This document shows positions 14,938-23,517 of a DNA stretch of 40,587 nt, piece after piece (the stretch's first letter is position 1; the number at the start of each line of letters is the position of its first letter). A program made the translations under genes and the position numbers. The notes beneath the pieces are model-generated. The model saw only the letters and a list, made by a program, of their open reading frames with translations. It ran no database searches and was not told where the DNA came from. This DNA comes from Cryomorphaceae bacterium (lineage in GTDB: Bacteria > Bacteroidota > Bacteroidia > Flavobacteriales > Schleiferiaceae), in the NCBI GenBank assembly GCA_020832345.1, contig JAFIEY010000145.1:1-40587 (forward strand). Direction: 5' to 3'.

Positions 14938-16164
14938 ATGGGAAAAATTATTTCCTTTACGCTTCCCAACGGCATTCGGGTAATACACTACCCTACCGAA
15001 AGCCCTATCGCACATTGTGGTTTGTTTGTAAAAGCCGGTTCAAGAGATGAACTAGTAGGAGAACAGGGTTTGGCACACATGGTTGAACACATGCTTTTTA
15101 AAGGCACTAAACACCGCAAAACTTTCCATATTCTCTCGCGTTTGGACAGCGTTGGCGGCGAAATAAACGCCTTTACAACCAAAGAGGAAACTTGTATTTA
15201 CGCCTCTTTTATCGACACCTATTTTGCCCGGGCTACCGATTTAATTTTCGACATTGCTTTTAATTCCATTTTCCCGGATCACGAATTAAATAAGGAAAAA
15301 GACGTCGTACTTGAAGAAATTGACGCTTACAAGGACAATCCGGCAGAACAAATATTTGACGATTTTGAGGATATGGTTTTTGCCGGACATCCCATTGGCA
15401 GAAATATTCTAGGTACGCCCGAAAGTGTTAAATCGTTTTCGGTTGCCCAAATCAAAGCATTCATTTCCCGTGAATATCGTCCCAACCAAATGGTTTTTTG
15501 TTCCGTGGGAAAAATTTCTGAAAAGAAACTCAGGAAAATACTCAACACCCATCTGCCAGAAAATCAACATAAAACGACCGCTGGCAAAAATAGAAAACCC
15601 GTTAATCTATATTGTCCCAATAATGTCGCGATTGACCAAAACACCCATCAAGCGCATATTATTTTAGGCAACCGCGCCTATTCTGCCACCGATAAAAAAA
15701 GCATGGGTTTTTCTTTGCTCAACAACGTTCTTGGCGGACCAGCACTGAACAATCGCCTAAATCTCAACATCCGGGAAAAACACGGATTTGCATACCATGT
15801 GGAGAGTTTTTACAACCCGTATTCGGATACAGGGATTTTTGGTGTTTATATGGGTACGGATCAAAAACACATTGAGCAAACCATAAAGCTCGTCGAACGC
15901 GAACTCAAAGTCCTTCGCGAAAAAAAGCTCGGGGTTTTGCAACTTCACCGATCTAAAAAACAGTGGATCGGGCAAATTTTCCTCCAACAAGACAGCAATC
16001 TAAACCTCATGTTGAATCTGGGTAAATCCGTTTTACTCCACGAAAAAACGGATACCTGGGAGGAATTAAATCGGAAACTCAACGCCATTACATCTGAAGA
16101 TCTTCTTGAAATAGCCAACGAAATTTTTAATCCTCAACTGCTTTCCAGACTAATCTATCATTGA
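14938..16164 (+). CDS. M16 family (pitrilysin/MPP-like) zinc metallopeptidase
   Basis: The 408-aa protein shows the inverted zinc motif HxxEH as H47-M-V-E50-H51, with a conserved downstream acidic segment KDVVLEEIDAYKDNP (third zinc ligand near Glu126/127). GLAHMVEHMLFKGT and INAFTTKEETCIYA are typical of the catalytic beta-MPP-like branch. The second M16 domain lacks the motif, as usual, and contains HAHIILGNRAYS-like and LNNVLGGPALNNRLNLNIRE segments. No signal peptide is seen from the chosen start, so it is probably cytoplasmic. A TonB-receptor gene starts 7 nt after the stop, suggesting co-transcription; a role in degrading imported peptides is possible but inferred only from position. 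Confidence 0.92.
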   Translation: MGKIISFTLPNGIRVIHYPTESPIAHCGLFVKAGSRDELVGEQGLAHMVEHMLFKGTKHRKTFHILSRLDSVGGEINAFTTKEETCIYASFIDTYFARATDLIFDIAFNSIFPDHELNKEKDVVLEEIDAYKDNPAEQIFDDFEDMVFAGHPIGRNILGTPESVKSFSVAQIKAFISREYRPNQMVFCSVGKISEKKLRKILNTHLPENQHKTTAGKNRKPVNLYCPNNVAIDQNTHQAHIILGNRAYSATDKKSMGFSLLNNVLGGPALNNRLNLNIREKHGFAYHVESFYNPYSDTGIFGVYMGTDQKHIEQTIKLVERELKVLREKKLGVLQLHRSKKQWIGQIFLQQDSNLNLMLNLGKSVLLHEKTDTWEELNRKLNAITSEDLLEIANEIFNPQLLSRLIYH

Positions 16165-16171
16165 ATTATTA

Positions 16172-18487
16172 ATGTTTATGAAATTTGCTTTACTCCCCTT
16201 TTTAATTTTGGCAACTTGTGCACAATTATTGGCACAGCGGGCAACCATAAGTGGCTACGTAGAAGACGCACAATCCCGGGAACGCCTGGTCGGGGTGAAT
16301 GTGTTTATCAGCGATAGCCGAATAGGTACCGTAACCAATGCCTTCGGGTTTTTCAGCCTTACCGTCCCCACAGATACCCAAACCATTAATTTTTCTTACG
16401 TGGGCTACATGCGGGAAAGTCAAACCCTGGCCCTCCAAAAAGACACCTTTATTACCGTAGTTCTGAATGAAGGCGATCTTGAACTTTCAGCAGTAGATGT
16501 GGTAGGCGAAAAAAACACCGCACAAAAAACCCAAATGAGTACCATCGACCTCAATATTAAGGAATCTAAAAAAGTGCCCGCTTTATTTGGAGAAGTCGAT
16601 ATTCTAAGAGTCATGCAACTCATGCCCGGTGTGCAATCCGGAAACGAAGGCAGTGTTGGGTTGTACGTTAGAGGTGGTGGCCCCGATCAAAACTTAATTT
16701 TACTCGACGGGGTTCCCATTTATAACGTCAGTCACCTCTTTGGTTTTTTTAGTGTTTTTAATGCCGATGCCATAAAAAGCGCATCCATAATAAAAGGTGG
16801 ATTTCCCGCGAGGTATGGTGGACGATTGAGTTCTGTTATCGACATTACAATGAAGGAGGGTGATATGCGAAAATTCCGTGGTGAAGGTTCTATTGGATTA
16901 ATCGCTTCAAAGTTGACGCTCGAAGGGCCTATTGTAAAAGATAAAACATCCTTTATGATTTCCGGAAGACGTACTTATATCGACGCCTTAGCACAACCAT
17001 TTATTGCATCTCAGGAACCGGGCGCTCGCGCGGGTTATTATTTTGGCGATTTAAACATCAAGGTAAATCACAAGTTTAGCGATAAAGACCGATTATATGC
17101 GAGCTATTTTTACAACGTTGACAAATTTTACTTTCGCGGACGGGAAGGCAATGGTGAAGTTCGCGGAAACTTGAACTGGGGGAATTCGACAGGTTCACTT
17201 CGATGGAATCACCTATACAATTCAAGGCTTTTTATGAATGTCTCTGCAACCTATACCCGGTATCAGTTTGGAACCAGTTTTAGAAGTATTGAACCCGATT
17301 TTGATTTAACTGTTGGGTTGCGCTCCAACATTGAAGACTATGGTGCAAAGGCAGACTTTGAATACATTCCCAATAACAAAAACCACATTCGCTTTGGAGC
17401 AAATATAATTCACCATCAGTTTCGTCCAAGTACCGCCCAATTAAATGAAAAGACTTCGGGTTTTAGTTTGGACAGTATTTACAATCTTTCTCCGGTTCTT
17501 CAATCTCAGGAAGCATATCTCTACGCAGAAAATGACCACGAAATCACCGACCGATTGATGGCCAACTACGGTCTTCACTATGGCATGTATTTATTTGAGG
17601 AAAAATTCTATCACAGTCTTCAACCCCGACTTTCATTTCGGTACTTATTAAATGACCGCTCGGCCTTAAAAATAAGCTATGCCCGAATGCAGCAATTTTT
17701 GCATTTACTCTCCAGCAACAACGGCATTGGCTTACCAAGCGACTTATGGGTTCCCGCCACCAACGTCATTCCACCCATGATGGCAGACCAATTGGCTTTG
17801 GGATATGTCATCAATTCCCGCAACAATAAGTACGAATTCAGCACAGAAATTTTTTATAAAAAAATGACTGATTTGATTGAATTCAGGGGAGGAAGTTCGT
17901 TTATAAATCCCAACGACTGGCAAACGCGGGTCGAGACCGGAGGTATTGGTTGGGTTTATGGTATGGAGGTTTTTGTACAGAAAAAATTAGGCGACTTTAC
18001 GGGATGGGTAGGATATACGTGGATGAAAAACGACCGTCAGTTTGAAAACCTAAACAATGGTAAAGTTTTCCCGTATCGCTTTGATCGTCGCCACGACATA
18101 TCCATTGTGGCCAATTACGAAATCACCAAGAAAATAGACGTTTCCTGTACTTGGGTGTACGGCACCGGTATTGCCACCAATATACCAATTTACCAAACCG
18201 GAGTAGCGGAGCCTCCAAATACCGGACAATCATTTTTTGGAGGCGTTGATCATTATGGCGACCTCAATAGTTTTCGTTTTGCCCCATATCACCGTGGCGA
18301 TGTCTCTATCAATTTTCACAAAAAGAAAAAGAAATTTGAACGTACCTGGAACATCAGTGTTTACAATGTTTATAACCGTAGAAACCCGTTTTTCATTTAT
18401 CGAAACCGCGAATTTGGTCAATCAACCTTTCGTCAGGTTAGTTTGTTTCCCATTTTACCATCAATTAGTTACCGCGTAAAATTTTAA
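16172..18487 (+). CDS. TonB-dependent outer-membrane receptor
   Basis: The 771-aa protein has a signal peptide (to about residue 22, LLAQ), then a carboxypeptidase-like regulatory beta-sandwich (about 24-105, GYVEDAQSRERLVGVNVFI). A TonB plug follows (about 125-240, with LMPGVQSGNEGSVGLYVRG, GPDQNLILLDGVPIYN and GGFPARYGGRLSSVIDI). The long barrel ends in an aromatic C-terminal strand (PSISYRVKF). It should import a ligand across the outer membrane with TonB energy. It is followed by a DUF4249 lipoprotein 2 nt later, a usual pairing in Bacteroidota, and preceded by an M16 peptidase. It is not a SusC-type protein by length and lacks a SusD partner. Substrate unknown. Confidence 0.93.
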   Translation: MFMKFALLPFLILATCAQLLAQRATISGYVEDAQSRERLVGVNVFISDSRIGTVTNAFGFFSLTVPTDTQTINFSYVGYMRESQTLALQKDTFITVVLNEGDLELSAVDVVGEKNTAQKTQMSTIDLNIKESKKVPALFGEVDILRVMQLMPGVQSGNEGSVGLYVRGGGPDQNLILLDGVPIYNVSHLFGFFSVFNADAIKSASIIKGGFPARYGGRLSSVIDITMKEGDMRKFRGEGSIGLIASKLTLEGPIVKDKTSFMISGRRTYIDALAQPFIASQEPGARAGYYFGDLNIKVNHKFSDKDRLYASYFYNVDKFYFRGREGNGEVRGNLNWGNSTGSLRWNHLYNSRLFMNVSATYTRYQFGTSFRSIEPDFDLTVGLRSNIEDYGAKADFEYIPNNKNHIRFGANIIHHQFRPSTAQLNEKTSGFSLDSIYNLSPVLQSQEAYLYAENDHEITDRLMANYGLHYGMYLFEEKFYHSLQPRLSFRYLLNDRSALKISYARMQQFLHLLSSNNGIGLPSDLWVPATNVIPPMMADQLALGYVINSRNNKYEFSTEIFYKKMTDLIEFRGGSSFINPNDWQTRVETGGIGWVYGMEVFVQKKLGDFTGWVGYTWMKNDRQFENLNNGKVFPYRFDRRHDISIVANYEITKKIDVSCTWVYGTGIATNIPIYQTGVAEPPNTGQSFFGGVDHYGDLNSFRFAPYHRGDVSINFHKKKKKFERTWNISVYNVYNRRNPFFIYRNREFGQSTFRQVSLFPILPSISYRVKF

Positions 18488-18489
18488 CC

Positions 18490-19419
18490 ATGAAAAGAAT
18501 TGTCATCATTTTACCCATGTTAATGTTATTTGCCTGCGAGCAAATCATCGATTTGGATCTGCCGGAGCACGAACCAAAATTGGTGCTTAATGGTTTTTTT
18601 ATTGCCCATGAAGAAGGTGTTGATACTTTACCCCAAAATATTAAATCCTCATTGTTCCAAACGTCTTTTTCTATAAGCGTTTCCAAGGGTACCACTACGT
18701 CCGGAGAGATTCGATACCTCACGGATGCTAATTTGGAAATTCACGAAAATCAAATCCCGATTGCGTTCATGGACAGCAGCAATGAAGGAACACCATTTGG
18801 TAATAAATACTTTCCCGATATTGAAGTTGAGCCGGGAAACACCTATTCAGCTTATGCAAATCACCCCGAATTTGACGACGAAGTTTTTGCCGGGCAAACC
18901 ATACCGAGCTTTCCGGTTATTACTGATGTTTCCATTCGAACTTCGGGCAGCGATAAAATTATTACATTTACCATTGACGATCCGTCGGAGGTCAATTTCT
19001 ATATCATTAGATTATTTACCTCAACTTATCCGTTTTTTCAAGGTTCTCAATATTTTGTAAACCTCTTTAGTATTGTGGATGCAGATTATATAGGTTTGAA
19101 CGAAAACGATGGACTTGAAGCCGGACTAAGAACAGCTACCATTGGTATTCTGCGGGATAATAATTTTAACGGACAAAAGAAAACCTTGGAAATGCGCGTT
19201 CCTGAACTTTTTGTAGGCATGCCTGATGACGAGACACTTTTCCTGCTAAAAATAACCTCAGCTACCCGAGATATGAATTTGTATATGCGTTCATACTATC
19301 AAATGATAGAAGGTAATTTTACGCCATTTTCCGAACCAACTATTATTCACTTTAATGTGGAAAATGGTTATGGGTCGGTCTTAGGGGGTGCCGAGGTTGT
19401 AAAAGCTATTTTCCCATAA
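18490..19419 (+). CDS. DUF4249 lipoprotein, partner of the TonB receptor
   Basis: The 309-aa protein has a lipoprotein signal (MKRIVIILPMLMLFAC, Cys16) and DUF4249 features. The phrase EPKLVLNGFF is followed by a region of beta-strands with VEPGNTYSAYANHPEFDDEVFAGQTIPSFP. The family usually lies just after a TonB receptor with a carboxypeptidase-like domain, as here (2-nt gap). It is probably a surface or periplasmic-side lipoprotein that helps the receptor; the function is inferred from context. The gene ends 17 nt before palindromic element copy C. Confidence 0.85.
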   Translation: MKRIVIILPMLMLFACEQIIDLDLPEHEPKLVLNGFFIAHEEGVDTLPQNIKSSLFQTSFSISVSKGTTTSGEIRYLTDANLEIHENQIPIAFMDSSNEGTPFGNKYFPDIEVEPGNTYSAYANHPEFDDEVFAGQTIPSFPVITDVSIRTSGSDKIITFTIDDPSEVNFYIIRLFTSTYPFFQGSQYFVNLFSIVDADYIGLNENDGLEAGLRTATIGILRDNNFNGQKKTLEMRVPELFVGMPDDETLFLLKITSATRDMNLYMRSYYQMIEGNFTPFSEPTIIHFNVENGYGSVLGGAEVVKAIFP

Positions 19420-19436
19420 CCAAAGTGCGCAAGTTT

Positions 19437-19578
19437 GAGTCTCCTCTAATAAGTCCGTTTCTGCCAAAATATTCCTCGTCTGAAGATTTTTAAATCCTCA
19501 CTAACATCTAGTTAGCTCAGGTTAAAAAATTGCCTCCACGTCGATTTTTGTAAAAATCATCCTTTTTGGAGCAGACTC
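19437..19578 (-). repeat. Palindromic element, copy C (full length, reverse orientation)
   Basis: A 142-bp copy on the minus strand with intact GAGTC/GACTC ends and recognisable apical CTAAC/GTTAG stem. It carries about 15-20 substitutions relative to copy G. It lies just past the DUF4249 stop codon. The remaining sequence 19579-19709 is AT-rich; a weak -7-like TATATTGC lies near 19670. Confidence 0.88.
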
Positions 19579-19709
19579 AAGTTTTGAAGTTTTGCCGAGC
19601 TCAAAATTTTTAATGTGTATTTTATCGTTAAAAACTGTATAATTCCGTGGTTTCATTGCACCACTGACATTATATTGCGACCCCAAACCATCAAAGAAAT
19701 TTCCGGGGG

Positions 19710-20705
19710 ATGCATGTAAAAACTTTTCTGGTATTTTTATTTTTTTTCTTCGCGATTAATTGTGTCGGACAGCCTAAGGTTATTCCCATGAACCAGTGGC
19801 TCAATCGTCTGGAAACATTTGCGCTATACCCCAAAATTGACACAACTGTGATGAAAGCCTGTATGGTGACCAATGTGGGAAGTTCTGATAATTGGTTTAA
19901 CTTCCCGCCTACCCATGCGGTGCGTTTTGGCCTACACATTTCTGATTCTGTAGATGAGAGGAAGCACCCATATTTATCAGCTCTGGCTTATAAAAGATGG
20001 AAAAATTCGGATATTTGTCCGCCCGAAGAAATTACAGTCCCCAAAACCTATTTAAAATCCGTGGAACTTTTCGATCCTGGAAAACACAGTTGGCAACCCT
20101 TTCGCACAGATGGCCCTTTCCTCCTCTCCCACATTGCCGAAGTTTCTGCCACTACTGAACAAGCCTGGAAAAATGCCAACCCACATTTGATTTATGAAAT
20201 CATTCCCACTTCTGGGGCCATTTTGTTTTTCCCGGTTTACGAAAGCAGTCTTATCGATTCCATGTTGGATATGGCCAGAGTGGCTTATCGCGATTACCAA
20301 AAAGAACTTGCGAAAAAATCCCAGGCAAAGTATTATTCCGTTACCGTAAAGAGTGGACAAAGTCTGTCCATTATTGCCGAAAGGGAAAACGTTAGGGTAA
20401 GTGAAATTATGCGCTGGAACAAACTTGCAAGTGATCGAATTTATCCCGGACAAAAGCTGCTCATTCAGGGAGAAAAAGTTGTTCAGCAAAAAACGGAATC
20501 CGTAAATAAAACGGAACCCATGAAAAAATCGGAACCTGTAAGTTTTGACGGCGAAACCATTGACTATACGGTAAAACCCGGTGACTCCCTTTGGCTTATT
20601 GCCCAAAACCACGATGGTGTTTCGGTGGAAGAAATTATGTCCATAAACGACCTTAAGGATGCGAATATAATTGCTGGTCAGGTATTGAAATTACCAAAAA
20701 AATAA
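19710..20705 (+). CDS. Secreted protein with two LysM domains
   Basis: The 331-aa protein has an N-terminal signal peptide (MHVKTFLVFLFFFFAINCVG) that could also be read as a lipoprotein-like signal because of Cys18. An N-terminal domain of about 185 residues follows that I do not recognise (PxHAVRFGLHISDS, SWQPFRTDGPFLLSHIAEVS). Two LysM peptidoglycan-binding domains follow (about 208-253 and 284-329, each with VKxGxSLxxIA), joined by a short Lys/Glu/Pro-rich repeat linker (KTESVNKTEPMKKSEP). It opens a run of four same-strand genes with 1-5-nt junctions (LysM, SGNH, SGNH, MBOAT). LysM binding to glycan strands suggests that the module acts at the cell wall. Confidence 0.85.
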   Translation: MHVKTFLVFLFFFFAINCVGQPKVIPMNQWLNRLETFALYPKIDTTVMKACMVTNVGSSDNWFNFPPTHAVRFGLHISDSVDERKHPYLSALAYKRWKNSDICPPEEITVPKTYLKSVELFDPGKHSWQPFRTDGPFLLSHIAEVSATTEQAWKNANPHLIYEIIPTSGAILFFPVYESSLIDSMLDMARVAYRDYQKELAKKSQAKYYSVTVKSGQSLSIIAERENVRVSEIMRWNKLASDRIYPGQKLLIQGEKVVQQKTESVNKTEPMKKSEPVSFDGETIDYTVKPGDSLWLIAQNHDGVSVEEIMSINDLKDANIIAGQVLKLPKK

Positions 20706-20710
20706 CCCTG

Positions 20711-22249
20711 ATGAATCGCGATTTTGTTTCACCTTGGAAAACTTTGCTCGTCCTACTCAGCGTAGGACTGATCATTGGGTTGGGAATCGCATTTGAGTTG
20801 GATGGCGTTAAAATTGGAAATTTTGAATTCTTGTTTCCCACCGTGGAAGATTTAAGTGAACCCAAACGAAAGGTCAACATGGATCGCTTGCTTCAGGATT
20901 ATCACGAAATTGATATACGAGGCAAAGCAATTCCCCCAGAGGATTCCCTTCCCCTTGCAGAACCCGTGGACACTATAGTGGAAGAAGTTGAGGACGAACC
21001 AGAAGAATATATTCCGCCACCGAGAGATTTACAGTGGAATAGTGACCGACCACATCCGCTAAACCGCTTTTACACATCCCTTCGTCGTGGCGAGCAAAAG
21101 AAAAAGGTGTTTCGGGTTTTACACTACGGTGATTCACAAATTGAGGGAGACAGAATTACTTCACGCTTTCGGGAGGAGTTGCAAAGGAAATTCGGCGGAC
21201 GAGGACCGGGATTACAATCTTTTACACCATTGGTCACCAATTACTCCATTCGGGTGGAAACATCTGCCAATTGGAAGCGATACCCGGGTTTTGGAAAAAA
21301 GGACACCAGTATAACCCACAACGAATACGGGCCCTTGATTTCGCTTTCCCGGTATAAGCGAACCGACAGTTTGACGACGGCTACAGCCACCATAGGCCCC
21401 AGTAAATCAGGTTATGGGAGCATTCGCAGCTACGACAAAATTAAAATATACTTCGGTAAATTAAATACGCCGGTGGGTCTGTCGGTTGCTTTGGAAGACA
21501 GCATATTTTATCGGGATACACTGGGACCACAAACGCCTTCACCTTATACACTTAAAGTTCCCAAACCCCTAAAACCCATCACACTCACCTTTGACGGAGA
21601 ATCCCCTGATTGGTACGGGTTTTCAGCGGAAAGTTACTCGGGAATAATCGTGGATAACATTCCCCTTCGCGGTGCATCTGGAACATTTTTCAGCAATATT
21701 CCGGAAAGGCATTTCACCGGACACTTCAACCGTGATGAGGTGCGGCTAATTGTGTTGCAATTTGGTGGAAATGTAGTGCCGTATATTGATTCAGAAGAAA
21801 GAGCAAAAAAATATGGCAAACAAATCGAGCGACAAATTGCGGTTTTCCAATCGAGATTTCCCCGTGCTGATTTCATTTTTATAGGCCCCTCAGATATGGC
21901 GACCAAAGTCCGAACCCGAATGGAAACTTTTCCCTATTTAATTCACGTCCGGGATGCTTTAAAGGAAGCCGCTTTCAATCGAGGCATTGCCTTTTGGGAT
22001 ATTTTTGAAGTAATGGGAGGAGAAAATGCCATGACCGCGTGGGTGGAAAATGACCCACCACTCGCAGCACCGGATTATGTGCATTTCACCGTAAAAGGAG
22101 CAAGTGTGGTCGCTCAGTGGTTTAGTGAGGCACTTGAAAAGGATTTTGAAACGTGGAAAAAATCGCAAGAGGACAAAGCGGTAAAAAAAAGTGAAGAAGA
22201 GGAAAGTGTGCAAAATGCAGAAAAAGAAACATTAGAAACACAGGATTAA
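20711..22249 (+). CDS. Membrane-anchored SGNH/GDSL hydrolase-like protein
   Basis: The 512-aa protein has an N-terminal membrane helix (about 10-28), an acidic and Pro-rich linker (about 72-106) and an SGNH-type domain. Block I reads HYGDSQIEGD with Ser142 as candidate nucleophile. GGN at 352-354 fits the oxyanion Asn block, and DYVH (455-458) gives the Asp/His pair. The phrase FWDIFEVMGGENAM before the DxxH block is shared with the next gene, so the two are paralogues. The C-terminus is a charged Lys/Glu tail. Similar proteins act as O-acetyltransferases or O-acetylesterases on peptidoglycan or polysaccharides (PatB/Ape1-like, AlgX-like); which one applies here is not decided by sequence. 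It begins 5 nt after the LysM gene. Confidence 0.85.
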   Translation: MNRDFVSPWKTLLVLLSVGLIIGLGIAFELDGVKIGNFEFLFPTVEDLSEPKRKVNMDRLLQDYHEIDIRGKAIPPEDSLPLAEPVDTIVEEVEDEPEEYIPPPRDLQWNSDRPHPLNRFYTSLRRGEQKKKVFRVLHYGDSQIEGDRITSRFREELQRKFGGRGPGLQSFTPLVTNYSIRVETSANWKRYPGFGKKDTSITHNEYGPLISLSRYKRTDSLTTATATIGPSKSGYGSIRSYDKIKIYFGKLNTPVGLSVALEDSIFYRDTLGPQTPSPYTLKVPKPLKPITLTFDGESPDWYGFSAESYSGIIVDNIPLRGASGTFFSNIPERHFTGHFNRDEVRLIVLQFGGNVVPYIDSEERAKKYGKQIERQIAVFQSRFPRADFIFIGPSDMATKVRTRMETFPYLIHVRDALKEAAFNRGIAFWDIFEVMGGENAMTAWVENDPPLAAPDYVHFTVKGASVVAQWFSEALEKDFETWKKSQEDKAVKKSEEEESVQNAEKETLETQD

Positions 22250-22254
22250 ATACA

Positions 22255-23517
22255 ATGATACGAATTTGGTTTTTAAGTTTATTTATCCTTATTGGCATCA
22301 CAAGTTGGGGGCAAAATCCCAAAACTTTGAGTGAGATTGAGAAGAAATATCCATTTTTACACGCCGAAAATGCGTTGCTAAAACACTACGGGGACAAACA
22401 AGCTGCGCAATATTTCTTCGAAAAACTCATTATGCTCAATTTATGTGGGGAGGGCCGAATAAACGTCACCCATTTTGGAGGAAGTCACGTTCAGGCCGGA
22501 ACGCTTTCCCGCACCCTTTGGCGAAATTTACAATCTCTTTACCCCGACGCGCCCGGTTCACCGGGATTTGTATTTCCCTTCAACCTGGCCAAAACCAACA
22601 ATCCAAGACATTACAAAACGGAATCAAGAGCTAGCTTTGAAAGCATTCGTTCAGCAAGACCGTCCGAGCATGCCCGCTGGGGTATGGCTGCAATTACGGC
22701 TAAAACCATGGACACCACCGGTTTTTTTCGAATGTTTAATCAGGATGATGACAATAGGTACTGGAAATTTGACCGCTTCAGGGTTTATACACCAATTGGA
22801 GATTCCTGCTTTGCCTTATTCCCCGATTCCAACCTTCCGGTCATTGAGACGATAATAGACACCATGGCCGGGATGATAGAATATGTGCTTGACAAGGAAG
22901 TAACTGAGGTGGTTATGCACTGGAAAAAAACCGATAGTCTGCAAAAAGTACTGTATATCGACGGAGTTCAATTGCTCAACGACAAGCCCGGCATCACCTA
23001 CCACGCCATGGGCGCAAATGGAAACAGCACAAACTCCCTCGTTCGCAGTGAGGCCCTTTGGCCACAATTGAAATACCTCCATAGTGATTTGGTTGTTTTT
23101 GGTGTGGGAATAAACGATGCACATAAATCACAGTCGGCTTTTTCGGAAAGAGAATATGCCGATAATTATCGGAAAATTATTGATAGTTTAAGAGCTGTAA
23201 ACCCCAAGGTCGCGCTGTTATTTGTGACCAATAATGATAGCTACTATAAAAATATGCCCAATCCAAACGCCAAAAAAGTTCAACGCATCATGCAGGAACT
23301 CGCAACCGAATACGGCGGTTGGGTTTTTGACTTATTCAATTATATGGGTGGCATGAATGCTTCGCAAATATGGGAACACCACGGTTTGGGAAAACGCGAC
23401 AAAATTCACTTTACCAATGATGGATACCGCATTCAGGCAGACGCGATGTTCCAAGCCATACAACACGCCTTTTTTGACTATTTATCACAAACTTACGCTG
23501 AACCACTTGTTCCCTAA
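22255..23517 (+). CDS. Second SGNH hydrolase-like protein, variant block I (GGSH)
   Basis: The 420-aa protein has a signal peptide (MIRIWFLSLFILIGITSWGQ) and an SGNH-like fold. Block I reads HFGGSHVQAG (Ser77), so the usual Asp of GDS is Gly76. Block III reads GVGIND (Asn287) and the Asp/His block is DKIH (382-385). It shares the FxxxMGGxNA...W...D..HFT..G pattern with the preceding gene. Ser, Asn, Asp and His are all present, so catalysis is plausible. PatB-like acetyltransferases often have GDSH, and the His after Ser is kept here. The MBOAT gene start overlaps its stop codon (TAATG), which argues for translational coupling and a shared acyl-transfer task. Confidence 0.82.
   Translation: MIRIWFLSLFILIGITSWGQNPKTLSEIEKKYPFLHAENALLKHYGDKQAAQYFFEKLIMLNLCGEGRINVTHFGGSHVQAGTLSRTLWRNLQSLYPDAPGSPGFVFPFNLAKTNNPRHYKTESRASFESIRSARPSEHARWGMAAITAKTMDTTGFFRMFNQDDDNRYWKFDRFRVYTPIGDSCFALFPDSNLPVIETIIDTMAGMIEYVLDKEVTEVVMHWKKTDSLQKVLYIDGVQLLNDKPGITYHAMGANGNSTNSLVRSEALWPQLKYLHSDLVVFGVGINDAHKSQSAFSEREYADNYRKIIDSLRAVNPKVALLFVTNNDSYYKNMPNPNAKKVQRIMQELATEYGGWVFDLFNYMGGMNASQIWEHHGLGKRDKIHFTNDGYRIQADAMFQAIQHAFFDYLSQTYAEPLVP

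Noticed and set aside
16172-19419. SusC/SusD polysaccharide utilisation locus
   Set aside because: The receptor is shorter than SusC, the partner is DUF4249 rather than SusD, and no glycoside hydrolases are nearby.
20052-20612. 186-aa minus-strand ORF inside the LysM gene
   Set aside because: It lies wholly antisense to a gene with clear LysM domains; residue use is skewed (Phe/Gly/Asn) as expected for an antisense frame.
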